A DNA stretch of 64,000 nt from Nematopogon swammerdamellus (GCA_946902875.1 OX336351.1:4895761-4959760); one strand, 5' to 3'. Shown: positions 9,437 to 20,408, numbered from the stretch's first letter. A program made the numbers and translations. The notes: generated from the sequence alone by a model not told the origin.

Positions 9437-10159
9437 TGCAATTCAATGCAACGAAGATGATAAATTTAAGTTTTAGAACGTCTACACGCTGGACTTACCG
9501 CGGGTGTGTACCAATCGGTGCGGCAGATCTTTCCTCCCCTCATTTCCTTTCCTACCAGAACTGGTAAATTCGGGAATGCTATCCCTGCCCACATATTTCT
9601 CCCCAAGTAGAGTCTCGGCTTATTCTAGAGGGGCGTGAATATGCACCTGCCAGGCCGGCACTGCATGTTCAAGCCCCGAATGCGACCGAATGCTATGGGC
9701 CTCGCTAGACACATTACGGTTGGCTATTTCATCAGGCTTTTCTATCAACTGAAAATACTCTTATGAAAGCTAAATAAAGAATAAAAAATATCTAAATGTG
9801 ATTATTCTTTACAGACGTTTAAATTTGAATTGAAAATATTGAACATAAAAAAGAGCAGTACGCATAACTTATCTAAAAATTTCACATTATACAAAGCTGA
9901 GGCGCTGAACAAAAAACTTTTGCGTTTTTCCGCTAGGTGTTGAGACAGCCGACGATGAAGAAATATTCGCGAAATTACGAAACAAAATTCCACAAAGGTT
10001 CCTCGCGAAAAGTTTGCGATTGACAAACACGAAGTTATACTGAATTAAATTCTCTTGCAAAATTTGCGATCTCTTAAATTAAACAGTTTTTGCAAGAACT
10101 TCGCCGTTTCGATTCTATTTATTTGTACGATGAATAACGCGAATAGTACAAACATACGT
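9437..10159. other. Unassigned DNA
   Basis: A GC-richer block at about 9480-9730 looks like a retroposon 3' region but matches no other copy here. 9780-10150 is AT-rich. The minus-strand frame at 9802-10026 has no recognisable features. Confidence 0.4.
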
Positions 10160-10245
10160 ACGACTACATACCATTATGCTTCATTCCGATAAATCGGGGG
10201 TAAGCAGAGTAATCGGTGTTGTGCTGAAATAACTTTGGTAATTTT
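10160..10245 (-). repeat. Retroposon family B fragment
   Basis: Carries gataaatcgggggtaagcag and agtaatcggtgttgtgctg, the 3' part of family B in inverse orientation. Confidence 0.65.
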
Positions 10246-10315
10246 TTTTAAAAATTTGCGGTCTCTTAAATTATTATTAGTGACTCACTCTTATGAAACT
10301 AGCTATATATTTTTG

Positions 10316-10647
10316 TACCGTGTGGGGCCGGTACTTTAAAAGAATAGCCCCACTGCATCTCTCCCCGTGTATGTCGTAAAAGGCGACTAAGGGATATGAC
10401 TCCCTTCTTATATCACTAGGTGGTAGGGTTCAACCCGCCCGGGTTGGTACCACCGCACTGAATGAAAGGTCGGTCGAAACGGCTATGTAAATAGTTTGTG
10501 TTTTCCGTCCAGTTCAGTGTAGCCGGCACGACCGAAGGGAAGCACTGACGTGGCACCAAGTTCACCCGGTGTTATGGGCTGACATCACGGATGTTGTAGG
10601 TGATGTAGCCAACCGTGTCAGTTTCCATAAAAAAAATAAAAAAAAAA
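10316..10647 (+). mobile_element. Chimeric SINE: family B head joined to family A body
   Basis: Starts with the family B head (accgtgtggggccggtac, cccactgcatctctccccg, aaaggcgactaaggg). It switches after atatgactcccttcttatat to the family A body (aggtggtagggttcaaccc, ggaagcactgacgtggc). It finishes with the same conserved tail and poly(A). The same junction recurs at 27372-27702 and 57240-57545, so this is an established subfamily and not a chance nested insertion. Confidence 0.85.
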
Positions 10648-10715
10648 CAAACGCAGCTCGGCCCTCGGCCTCGCCTACAGTGTTTTATTTTCTTCGAGAT
10701 AAACGATAAACGATA
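10648..10715 (-). repeat. Minisatellite family D fragment
   Basis: cgcagctcggccctcggcct followed by tttcttcgagataaacg corresponds to about one unit of family D, directly at the end of the chimeric SINE. Confidence 0.6.
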
Positions 10716-11230
10716 TTACCGACTGAAAATCCTGGTAGACATTATATACCGCTTGCTGTACTATACTATTTGGACGTAGTAGGTTAGGTGATGGAATAAA
10801 ATTCAGTGATCCGTGTTAGCCATATATTCGCTCTGAGGTGACTGACTACCTCGTGTGGCGACCGACCCAGCGTGCAGCGGCGCGTCGTCGTCGCCGCGTC
10901 GCACTGCATAATTACTGCACATGTGCATTCCTGATAGAGCCAACCATATATCCTTCCTTCCTTACCTATAATAAAATCCAACGTCTGCTTTCTGTCTGTC
11001 TGAGTGTCTGTCTGTCCGCTTATAACTCGAGAACAACTGAACTGATTTTAATAAAAAAAAATTCTACGGATAGCTTGATTCTTCCCATCAACTATAGGCT
11101 ACTTACTATCACGCTAAAGGGCTTATGAGGTTAGCAGTGAAGTGAAATATGAGAGCGGGCGGAGCCGCGGGCTCGTATAAAAGTAAGTACATGATATACT
11201 CTGTGTCGGCGCACTTACATACATACCGAT
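10716..11230. other. Unassigned, with a retroposon-like block
   Basis: About 10970-11178 carries ctgtctgtctgagtgtctgt, an ataactcgag block and a cggagccgcggg end, which resembles other lepidopteran short repeats. No gene is seen. The frames at 10784-11128 have no recognisable features. Confidence 0.45.
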
Positions 11231-11777
11231 CTGTCAACAGAACTACTAAACAGAACTAGTGGGAATAAACATATAGTCATGTACTACGTGCTTGCTCGTC
11301 GTTTGTACGTTCATTCGAGCAAGTACGACTCATGCTCGAACGTGTAGACCATTTTTGATACATGCTCGAACGTCCAACATCGAGCAAATGCTCGCTTCGA
11401 ACATGATTGAACACTGCATAATTTTTGCTCGATGTTCGATGCGAGCCTGCCAGCACGCTTCTGCGTGTGGCCGCTACTACGAGCAAGTCAGTCGGTCCCA
11501 CGAGCGGCGGAGGGTTGATACCCGATACAATACGACGCACAGTGAGCATGTCAGTCGCGCATGTCGAACAAAAACCAATGTGTGGATGCAACGTCGAACA
11601 TGGCTCGCAGCAAGCTTGCTCTCAAAATTTTGCTCGTCGAGCATCAACGTACGTGTGAAGCTACCCTAATGGAAGCACGGTGTCAAGCAAGCATAGTCTT
11701 ATAACTCGGAGAACTAGTCAGAAAAAAATTCGAATTAGTACTGTCAACAGAACTACTCAACAGAACTAATGGGAATA
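11231..11777 (+). repeat. Direct repeats flanking a GCTCGA-rich block
   Basis: tgtcaacagaactactaaac plus cagaactagtgggaata at about 11231-11267 is repeated with two changes at about 11742-11778. The 475 bp between them are unusually rich in gctcga, catgctcgaac and gagcaa motifs on both strands. They hold overlapping frames on both strands, as expected from such composition. The class of the insert is unknown. Confidence 0.6.
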
Positions 11778-12185
11778 ATCGGATATTTTTTCCAATATAC
11801 CAAACTGTACGGCTGTTTTATCAGAACCATGGAGAACTCTTGTCTCTACCTAAGGCATTGGGTAAGCATTGAAGACACTGAATTAAATAATGAAAACGTA
11901 CTGACTGAAAACGGACTGAAATAAGAAGTAAGCAGTAAGCATTTTGTAGCTTGTTAAAGCATTTAAAATATTCTTATTATTTGATTAATGTTGTAAATCT
12001 TATCTACTTGAGCAATTTATATCCCTTTGAGCAATTTTAGAAGATTCTAAAGGATATTAAGTGAGTATTTATTAATCAACCAAAAAATGTCAATCAACCA
12101 ATTATCTAAGCTAAACTAATATCAAATATAACTAAGTTAAAAACTAAAATTAACCTAAAATTAAAACTAACCTAAAAAATATAAA
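11778..12185. other. AT-rich DNA, no gene seen
   Basis: AT-rich. From about 12080 it contains aactaaaattaacct-type repeats that look like the degenerate 3' tail of the LINE fragment next to it. Confidence 0.5.
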
Positions 12186-12310
12186 ATATTTCGTCCAGCC
12201 CGTCCTCCGTGTCCTGTCCGCGAAGCGAGCCTGCTGCATTCCCACGCTGGATCGCCAGGCTGACTCTCTGCCTGAAGTATTCACCAGCGCGTTTGTCATT
12301 TAAAGGATAT
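12186..12310 (-). pseudogene. Non-LTR retrotransposon C-terminal fragment
   Basis: The minus strand encodes the last 30-40 residues of a LINE protein, including RVSLAIQRGNAA and a terminal LDEIFYI before a stop. The same ending occurs at 17674-18126, 63454-63620 and 63893-63961. Only the 3' end is present, typical of 5' truncation. Confidence 0.75.
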
Positions 12311-12465
12311 TTGTTTTGACATAAAGTGCTTGATGTCTATTTAACACGATGTGAATAACGTATTTCGAAGTAATATTTTGAAATAAGAATGTATAAACAT
12401 AAATTAAATGAAACTAATTACAAATTAAAAAGGAATTAAAACTACTTATCAAATTAAAATTACAT

Positions 12466-12592
12466 AAACTCCAGGTAAGTCTCTGGTATGCCACCTACCT
12501 TCTCGAAGGTGATATTGCCTGGTCGAAGCATGGTGCTTAGGCCCCTCCGAATCAGACACCGATACCGGATTACATAAAAAAAAAAACTAAAA
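12466..12592 (+). mobile_element. tRNA-derived SINE (family C), 3' part only
   Basis: Has the C tail: ctctggtatgccacctacc, ttctcgaaggtgatattg, ggcccctccgaatcag, accggattacat and an A run. The tRNA head is missing. Longer copies are at 26826-27195 and 29750-30155. Confidence 0.75.
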
Positions 12593-12810
12593 CAAAAACA
12601 AACTTTTGTTTACTTGTTTGACAATGCCGGTTTAGAGAAAGCAATTCCATGTTCAAGTAAATAGAAGGGTCCCGTACCGGAAAGGAACCCTAAAAACTAC
12701 CCCTACACCATAAGGGCACACGGGCGACTTTAGTCTCCGGCGGCCATAGTATTTTCACAATTAACCATTTAATCATAAACAATACAGTACGTATGAAAAT
12801 AAACTAAGGT

Positions 12811-13097
12811 TACAGATAGTTCAATCCACGAAGACGCGCCGCACTACTTTTTGTGCGGGGCAGGGGAGGGGGGGGGGGGGGGGGGGGGGGGTCGTGGAGA
12901 GTTTGACCAGAGCATAATTGACACGTCTCGTGACGCTCTCTCGTGATTGGCCAATCTATCTTAGTGTTCGTGTGCACTCATAATCGTAGTAGTGTCTAAC
13001 GATAGAACTAACACACTAGCAGCAGGTTGCACACTTGCACTGTAAGCGATTAGGAGGAAGATTGGGGCGCGTCTTCGTGGATCGAACTATTTGTAGT
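12811..13097. mobile_element. MITE-like element with long inverted termini and a poly(G) tract
   Basis: The left end (about 12811-12841, agttcaatccacgaagacgc) and right end (about 13066-13097) are inverted repeats of about 30 bp with two mismatches. The interior has no coding frame. A pure run of 24 G lies at 12868-12891. No target duplication is evident. Confidence 0.6.
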
Positions 13098-13147
13098 CGC
13101 TAATAGACCAACATTGCAACAGGTAAAAATATTATTAAATTATAATT

Positions 13148-13335
13148 ATGTTTAAGATAGATAGATAGAAAATGCTTTATTGCTCCAGTAAACATTAAAC
13201 AGTAACAAGTACATTTAGAAAATTTACATAAGGTGCAAAGGCGGACTTATCCCTTACAGAGATTTCTTACAGTCAACCTTTGGATGATTGAGATTCGATA
13301 ATAATAGTGGAATGTAAGTAGGTAGTAGCAAAAGA
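13148..13335 (-). repeat. Retroposon family F copy 1
   Basis: Nearly identical to 40013-40190. On the minus strand it ends in an AATAAAG signal and a (CTAT)n tail (gatagatagatag on plus). Key block: gcaaaggcggacttatccct. Fragments of the same family are at 15640-15710 and 20005-20100. Confidence 0.75.
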
Positions 13336-13570
13336 GTTAAGCGTGAGAATTGAAGATAAAATAATAATAAGAATACTTATTAACAATACATATAAGTACA
13401 TGCTAGTAAAATATAAGCCATACATGTGTTAAGACATATAAATTACTAAATATATAGAATATTATATACAAATAACTATAAATATATAAATACTTGTCCA
13501 TCCAGGTATGAAACAAAAGTTGTTTTATTTGTATATATTATGTTTAATTTTTACCAATTGTTGATCATTT
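13336..13570. other. AT-rich DNA, no gene seen
   Basis: AT-rich, with many TATA and ATATA strings. No structure recognised. Confidence 0.5.
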
Positions 13571-14050
13571 TTAGGGTATCGTACGGAACCCTAGTTCTCA
13601 GCCTACGCTGTCTGTCCGTCAGTCCGTCCTAACTTTAAAGGGCTACATCTTTTGAACCGTAACAGGTAACCGGTTGAAATTTTCACAAAATATATCTCAT
13701 TTTGACCAATATCGTAACAAATATTAGGTAAAAAGACAAACAGTACCTACAAAAATTAAGGGGGGCTCAATACAATAATTTTTATTTTAAGTTTTTTTTT
13801 GTTTTTGCCCTATCGTAAAAACTGTAATACATACAAGCAACAAAAATGGTGTGATTACAGGTCAAACTCCAAAATAAAACATAAAATTATAAAAGCCGCC
13901 CAAATGTTAGTCGGGCTGGTGCTAAAGGTCCAAAACGTCCCGAACTGTATGAAAGAAATTTTTTTTTTTTGTAAATACATAAAGCAAATATGTTGTGTGG
14001 TGGTACGGAACCCTCGGTGCGTGAGTCCGACTCGTACTTGGCCGCTTTTT
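13571..14050 (+). repeat. Interspersed family J, copy 1
   Basis: Starts tagggtatcgtacggaaccc, followed by a gtctgtccgtcagtccgtcc block and ttttgaaccgtaac. It ends with tacggaaccctcggtgcgtg and cgactcgtacttggccgc. This family is common in the window (14076-14423, 22645-22995 inverse, 37455-37915, 59195-59485). There is no protein. Confidence 0.7.
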
Positions 14051-14075
14051 TATAAATTTTCTCCATATAACATTT

Positions 14076-14423
14076 TTAGGGTTCCGTATCCGTCGTACGG
14101 GAACCTAATACTAAACCTACGCCGTCTGTCTGTCTGTCCGTCTGTCCGAGGGCTGTATCTATTGAACCGTAATAGCTAGCCCGTTGAAATTTTCACAGAA
14201 CATGTGTTATTATGGCCGATATAACAGAAAATAATAAAAATAAGAAAAAGTAAAAAATTTATGGGCGTCCCCATACAACTAAAAAGTGTATGCGCAGCTT
14301 CTACTGAAAAGAGTATGAAGCGTTTTAACTAATACGTAGATGGCGTGAGTGGCACAGACCATGACATGGCGATACGGAACCCTCGGTGCGCGAGTTCGAC
14401 CCGCACTTGGCCGGTTTTTTAAT
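14076..14423 (+). repeat. Interspersed family J, copy 2
   Basis: A second copy directly follows the first. tagggttccgtatccgtcg opens it and cgacccgcacttggccgg closes it. Together the two copies form a tandem pair differing by internal length. Confidence 0.7.
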
Positions 14424-15055
14424 CTATGTATAGAATACCTAGATAAAACATTCAACTGATATGTACCTACGTCTGACTTGCTTCTATTTCGCAAAGGTCG
14501 ACACTGCGCCCATTAATATCGAATTTAGAAGAATACCCAACATTTGTGCCGAATGTGTGTCTGGGACCCTTGAGCACATACATTTTCTGGATCAGCAAGT
14601 CCCTCCCCCCGCCCGCTTGGCCATCAGGCGCTCCGCAGGGTCATCGCTTAAAATCGGATCTTGCGACTGAAACATTGAAATAAAAAAAGAATGAAAGTAG
14701 TTTGAGCGGTTCGTGAACGAGAATTAAGGCGCCTAGTAACGTCAAGGGTGTCGCGCGTAGTATTTCGCAAGGTTTTTCTTCATAAATAGCGATCCTTCGC
14801 ATTAGAACTTTAAAATGCGTGTTATCGATAAATATAACAAATGGCGTCATTTTGTTATAAACATTCGATTCATATTCTATTTACTTTCTGAGATCAAGTC
14901 TTCAAAAGTTCAAGCGGAAGAAAAAATCGACATTTGGTTACCGTATAGTTTGTATAGAAAATGATAAGTTTTACAACAAAAAAACGTGTGATCGATAGAC
15001 AAAGAATTGTTCTCATATTGCCCTGAGCTGATCCAAATGTTCACATTGAACCAAA
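14424..15055. other. Unassigned DNA
   Basis: Open frames at 14461-14670 and 14641-14850 lack family features. No repeat boundaries are recognised. Confidence 0.4.
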
Positions 15056-15405
15056 ACGTTCATCTTCGAGGCCACAGCATGAAACTAAGTCGAACAATCT
15101 TTAACAGCAATACTCGCAAACATTTCATAACAAACAGAGTGGTGGACGACTGGATCTAACTTCCAGAGGAAGGAATAAGCGCACTTAGTACCAACCAATT
15201 CAAAAATAGACTAGATAAATATCTAACAAATAAAACATAATCTAAAAAAGAGTGCTCAAGAACGAAAATAATAAAAAAAAAATTATAAAAAAATCTAAGA
15301 TAATGACGAAAAACAACAAATTTTAATTGGATTTAGACGTATCAGCCTAGGCTGCCTGTCTAAAATAAATAAATAAATAAATAAACAAATAAATAAATAT
15401 TTTGC
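15056..15405 (+). pseudogene. LINE 3' end (Jockey/CR1-like) with TAAA tail
   Basis: A plus-strand frame gives a C-terminal sequence of the type FITNRVVDDW then LPEEGISALSTNQFKNRLDK, followed by a stop. This is the typical end of a Jockey/CR1-like ORF2, and one premature stop follows the W. A 3' untranslated region comes next, then a clear (taaa)n tail at about 15360-15400. Truncated at the 5' side. Confidence 0.75.
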
Positions 15406-15755
15406 AGTAGTTTTAGCCGTTAGATTGGTCTAGTTATCACGGGCTACTTCAAAAATCCACATGTGGCGATACTAGGCGCCTTGAAGAGAGTGCTTAGTTT
15501 ATGGGTCCATCTCTTTCATTTCATAGCAACCAGTTCAGACAGGAATAATTCTTATGGTATTTTGATTGTGTGTGAATAACGTTGTTTCTTAACAGGTTTT
15601 GATTTAACTTGACATAATAATATTAATACACTTTATACCACTTAATTTGTGGCAAGGGCGGGCTTATTGCCTAGGCAATCTCCTCCAGTCAACCCTGTGG
15701 ACCTAAATTTTTACATGAAATCCGAACTGTTGGGTGCGCGTAATTTTTTACAAAA
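15406..15755. repeat. Unassigned, with family F fragment
   Basis: 15640-15710 contains ggcaagggcgggcttattgc and ctccagtcaaccct, a decayed family F 3' segment. The rest shows no gene. Confidence 0.5.
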
Positions 15756-16445
15756 CAAAAATTGGTTGTCTGTAAAGTTGGTTTACGGTCGATAGTTTTA
15801 CGTGATGATGTCATAAAGTAAATCAGTTCCGGCGGATATTTACAATGTAAAATTAATTTAAGTACATGATAAAGATGTGATAATAACTAATAAAAAATAT
15901 GAGAAAATAACGATTATTAATTAAATTTAAAAAACGTACATAACGCCATCTACATGTTCAACGTTGCAACAATTACCTAACTGCTAAATCAAGTATACCG
16001 CTGGCTGAAGTATTTAATTTAATATTGACGCTAGATGTCGCTCCATAAAATTCAAATACTGTTGTCACATACTGTTGAGAAAATTTGCAGCGATAAGTAG
16101 ACGGTCGATAGCCCGCGTGTATAACACGTCTGGTCAGTGATGGTGGCAGGGATCGCGGGTTCGAGGCTCGCAAAAGACGGAGAAAAATATTTTGTGTTTC
16201 CTACTATTGTATATGCCTCTCTATCGCGCTCTCGCTTGCACACACAGGTCTCTATCGCGCTCTCGCTTGCACACACAGGTTTAGATGGAACGTTACACAT
16301 CTTCGTGCGTGCAAGCCGGTGTTCATCAATTTATAAGACGTGACATCATCACGTCAAAAAAACTCATTGGTTCACGCCGCCGGTTGGATTCGAACCTCGG
16401 ACCTCTCGCAAGAGAAACCGACGCCCAGACCACTCGGCCACATAC
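15756..16445 (-). mobile_element. Composite tRNA-headed SINE region
   Basis: A perfect B-box and T-arm (ggattcgaacctcggacctc, inverse) with an anticodon-side block at about 16375-16435 matches the tRNA head of family C. A 31-bp direct repeat (tctctatcgcgctctcgctt) occurs twice at about 16219-16280. The blocks ttttacgtgatgatgtcata and gacatcatcacgtc recur, inverted, at 62150-62430. Non-coding. Confidence 0.55.
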
Positions 16446-17129
16446 ACATTACATAATACACACGCGATATCAGCCTTTAATACCGTGTTCCTGCTGTGTG
16501 TACCTACTCACTTTACCTATATCACATTTAATTTCTTTCACCGGAATCACAACCCCCAGTTGCTACATTTTTTTCTAATCGCGCGCTCCAAACTTACGTA
16601 ACAGCCCTGACGGCCGTGACTGGTCGAATTTGGCGGACAGCGGAGATTTGAACTGGGTCGGATTACCTTTAGGTACAATCCTAAGGGATGGTCTTAAGTG
16701 AATGTAATTTCGAAGGCAGGTGCGCCGCGAGAAAGCCTACGATCTAAGCTGTGTTTTAGCGAACGCCTTGAGCGAAACGGCCTTAGAAATTCATAAGTAG
16801 AGTCGTATTAGCAGCAAAATCTGGTACCCAGGTACTATTAGAAATACTAGGTGGAATATTATTATTCAAGGGCTTACTTCATTCGAAGGGTAAGCCTTGC
16901 CATCCAGCGAGGTAGTGCCGCAAGTGTTTAGGAACATTTGAAAACGCTGCTTTTGATAGTTATTTTAATGTTTGTTAGGTAGGTTTTTATTCTTTAGTTA
17001 TTGGTATTACTTTTTTATATTTTATGAATATAAATGTATCATAAAGGTAGGATATTTCAATACAGGAGGTGAAAACAATTTATTCAACATGCAAACAATA
17101 ATTGTTATAAAATAAAATAAAATAATAAA
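16446..17129. other. No gene seen
   Basis: Mixed composition. 16595-16680 carries a possible degenerate tRNA-like B-box. No other structure recognised. Confidence 0.4.
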
Positions 17130-17300
17130 TGGTTGCCACGTACAAGCAATGTAGCGTGGAACCCCGCCGCCTTGGTGGACGGACGACCTAAAAAAGGTAG
17201 CCGGGCGTGGATGAATTCGAAGACCGGAAGACCGCGTGTGGTCTTGGGAGAGGTATATGTCCAGAAGAGGACCGATATGGGCTGATGATAATAATGATGA
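17130..17300 (+). pseudogene. LINE 3' fragment with GAT-rich tail
   Basis: Blocks such as caatgtagcgtggaaccccg and ggacggacgacc resemble the RTE-like C-terminal KRSVGRP region, broken by frameshifts. A gatgataataatgatgatg tail follows. Confidence 0.5.
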
Positions 17301-17462
17301 TGAAAATAAAAACATACCTACATAACTATACATATGTATATTATGTTTATACAAACAATTCACTCAAAGCCCCTCGGGATGGAGCGGATTGTTACGAGTT
17401 AATCTGTCATTTACTTTGGCCCTCACACCGCGGAATTTTATTTTATTTTCACAGAATCGCCA

Positions 17463-17580
17463 TGCTCGTCGCGGTACCTTATGTAGGTAGCGTAGGTAGG
17501 TACCGCGACGAGCAATCAAATTCATATTTAGCAGATCCCATATAGTGAACCGATACAGGCTGATGATGATGATGATGAGA
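17463..17580. repeat. 17-bp perfect hairpin and GAT tail
   Basis: tgctcgtcgcggtacct (17463-17479) is followed, after a spacer of about 18 bases, by its exact reverse complement ending at 17514. A (gat)n tail at about 17560-17578 then marks another LINE 3' end. Confidence 0.7.
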
Positions 17581-17673
17581 TCCCATAAAATAATATTTTT
17601 AAGTTTACTCTGTTATCATGGTGTAAATCTTTATTAGACAAAGAAAAATTAAATTAAACAGAAATGTAACAAC

Positions 17674-18126
17674 TTAAATTAAATAAAAATATTCCTGCAT
17701 CCTCGGGACATCATTCATTGTCCCGAGGACAGCCGCCGCGTTCCCGCGCTGGATGGCGAGGCTGATGTTTTGTGTGAGGAACGCTTTGGCACGACGGTCC
17801 CCGGACGCCTCAATAAGCAGCTGACCTAGCTGCTTCACGAGGTCTTTAGCGTCCGGACTCCACACCCCAAGAGTCTCCACAGCAAAGGCAACGAACTCGT
17901 AGTGCTGCTTAATAGTATTGTATTTCAGATGTTTCGCTTTTTCTGCCTTTGCTGCGGCATAACCAGCAACCTGACTAGAGCCCACTACATGACTAGGAGC
18001 TAAGGTATCGGCACACGTGACATCCCAAACCAAAGCCCTCCTCTGCTTCCACGGCAAGAGTGTGAGACCGTCTGGCCGTTTTCCGTCGTCTCTAGACAGG
18101 CCAAGAGGTTCCAACATACTAGGCAT
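17674..18126 (-). pseudogene. Non-LTR retrotransposon ORF C-terminal domain
   Basis: An intact 150-codon frame that is the terminal part of a non-LTR retrotransposon protein. Near residues 11-40 it has RDDGKRPDG and, 16 residues after the PD aspartate, WDVTCADT. The PD...DVT spacing resembles the restriction-like endonuclease motif of R2-type LINEs, although this alignment is my inference. It ends with ISLAIQRGNAAAVLGT and EYFYLI. Upstream of 18126 the homology stops, so the reverse transcriptase is lost. Three other fragments share the terminal motif (12186-12310, 63454-63620, 63893-63961). It could be expressed only by accident; the frame has simply not decayed yet. Confidence 0.7.
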
Positions 18127-18221
18127 ATTCGCATAATACTCTGTTATTAATTTATACTCATTTTAAAGTTTTTGGATTAACAGTAGGTACTGAAGACTTA
18201 CAGTTTGACGTCTGGTCCAGT

Positions 18222-18300
18222 AACTCCAGGAACTCCTGCAGTTCCTGAAGAAGCCCTTGACGTAGCGGGCGAAACGTCGACTTATGTAAGTCTAAGGGTT
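18222..18300 (+). other. Penelope-like end motif (hairpin plus GAAACGTC)
   Basis: cctgaagaagccc, a loop, then gggcgaaacgtcgac: a 4-bp stem (GCCC 18252-18255 / GGGC 18267-18270) directly followed by GAAACGTC. The layout parallels 60541-60576 at the end of the Penelope-like element. Such ends are known to hold hammerhead-ribozyme relics in this class. Here the CUGAUGA core reads CTGAAGA. Confidence 0.45.
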
Positions 18301-18354
18301 AAGGGTTAAGGATTGTATACGGGAATTTTAGTTTAGCGGTGGGGTATTTTTAAC

Positions 18355-18672
18355 TAACGTACATACCACACGCTGTATCCAGACAATCGGGGTAAGCAAA
18401 GTAAACGGTGTTGTGCTGCAAGTACTCTTGTAAATTACACCACAACACTGACCATCACATTTAGCAAAGTATCAGGACAAGATAACTATCAAGCAGCAAG
18501 TAAGTAAGTCTTCGTACTCACCTGCTGCATGACTCGGTGGAAGGACCGCGCCGAGGTGGATATCCTGTCGCCCCTTAGCGTGGCATCATGTCCTTATCCC
18601 TTAGTCGGCTTTTACGACATTCACGGGGAGAGATGCAATGGTGCTATTCTTTTTAAGTACCGACCCCATAGA
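18355..18672 (-). repeat. Retroposon family B, nearly full length
   Basis: Inverse orientation: the tail side catacc at the left, gacaatcggggtaagcaaag, then the head side gtcggcttttacgacattc and ctttttaagtaccgacccc at the right. Confidence 0.75.
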
Positions 18673-18982
18673 TGACATAATATACCTAAACATTGAACAT
18701 TCGGACAATTTTACAGCATAAATGTGAATTCTTAAGACGAGGTGGAAGTTAACTTTATCCATCAAAATCCAATTTTTTCGGTCGAAATAAAATTTTTTAG
18801 CTCCGGAGTTGTAGGTATATTTCATCTAAAAAAAAATACAGGAACGTAGATTTGACTGTCCTTATTACAAAACAAAAATAAAAAAAGAATTGTGAAAATC
18901 TGATAAGGTTTAGGGGGGTAAAAACATAAATGCCGAAAGACGATTTTGTATGGAGAAAGTTAACTTAAGTTGAGTTAATTTA

Positions 18983-19215
18983 TGAAGCAAATGTGAGTGG
19001 AAGAGTCGGGAAGTGTCGCCCTAGACGCACTTACCTGGACCAGATCGGGCATGTGCCTCGGCATGTGTTCAAAAAGGGGCAAGTGCGTAGTACCCGTAAC
19101 CGACGAGCATGCATGAAGAACATTATGGGAGTGGAAGAGGCGGCAGAGGTGTGTCAGGATCGTGGCACTTGGAGATCCGTTGTCTCTGCCTTCCCCACCA
19201 GGAAACAGGCGTAAC
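18983..19215 (+). pseudogene. RTE-like LINE C-terminal fragment
   Basis: About 73 open codons with GRVGKCRPRRTYLDQIG and VCQDRGTWRSVVSAFP, the standard terminus of lepidopteran RTE-like ORFs. A short (atgt)n tail follows at about 19220-19240. 5' truncated. Confidence 0.7.
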
Positions 19216-19240
19216 GCTATGTATGTATGTATGTAAAGTT

Positions 19241-19885
19241 AACTTCCGTCTCGTCGTAAGAATCTGACCACTCTGCCTATTTACGTCTTATCTATCTAAA
19301 TCTTCCAGCATAGCAGTTGTTGAATGCTAGATTAGCAGGTTATTCACGCATCTATCCAGCGAGCATTCCGAATGCGATAATCGACCTCGCAGCACAGCCT
19401 TCAGTCAACAAAAAGCCTCCAGACAAAAACAGCCGCCGGGCGGCCGAGCCCCAACGACCTCGTTTTCAGTCGTAATGACTCATAAATGGCTTTTTTCCCG
19501 CACACACGTAGATAAGGGTATTTATGTAACGCCTTTTTCTTTGCGCCTAATAACCATTCTATGTAAATTTGCAAGGTGATTTTTCAAACGCTTCGCTTCG
19601 AGCTTTGAATATATTGCTGTGGGCTCTCGGTCCCGCGCTAAATTATTTCATGAAATTGTTTTTATTGCACCCAAACGGCTCTGCTCGGGGTCGGAGCCTC
19701 AGGCACAGCCAATTACGCCCCCGGGAGGTGGCATTCCGGCTTGAAGGCCGACCAAGTCGCTGGGGAAAACCTAATTAAGTAGTACCCGCATCTTGAAGAT
19801 CCGTGGATTGCAGGAGTAGAGGAATTTATATTTATAAAACCATAACCAAATAGCTAAACTTTAAAATTTACATTTGTTAATTCAA
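19241..19885. other. Single-copy-looking sequence, no gene
   Basis: Balanced composition, no internal match to other parts of the window, and no exon signals. It contains TAATTA-type and palindromic motifs. Possible host non-coding sequence. Confidence 0.4.
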
Positions 19886-20100
19886 AAAGGCGACTAAGGG
19901 ATAAGGACAAGATACCATGCATAAGGGCGACAGGCTAACCTCTCACCTTGGCACGGTCCTTCCACCGAGTCGTGTAGTCCTGCATCTTCTGATGGTCGAT
20001 TGTTAGCTAGAATATAGAAAATTATTTATTGCTCCAAAGCAGTTTTACAGAGCTATGCCAAATATAATATTTACACGAGGCGCAAAGATTGTTTTTATTG
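19886..20100 (+). repeat. Fragments of family B and family F
   Basis: 19886-19985 is the middle of family B (aaggcgactaagggataagg, accgagtcgtgtag). 20005-20100 has ttatttattgctccaaag and a gaggcgcaaag block from family F. Confidence 0.6.
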
Positions 20101-20391
20101 TATGTGGCTAATGTGGATGTCTTAAAAAAAAGGCGTGTGAACAAATTGTCAGATTACCTTTTCTTCCGTCTCATGGCTGGCTTGAAATGAAAATGAAAAT
20201 GAAATTAAAATGAAAATGGAAATGAAATAAAAACGATTCAAAAAAACATTGAACCGATTTAAAAAAAAAACCGACTAGAACTAAAATGTATGAAATAATA
20301 TTTGCTTGATAAGTAAACTAGTTCGATTCATACAGCACAAACGGGTTTCATCCACTCGTGTCTTTTCATCGATAAATTTTCAGTTCGGCTT

Positions 20392-20408
20392 TTGTACCGG
20401 CTTATGAT

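Noticed and set aside
11277..11669. Overlapping frames on both strands of 77-125 codons
   Set aside because: The block has a biased motif composition low in stop codons on both strands. No splice sites, homology or codon-like pattern.
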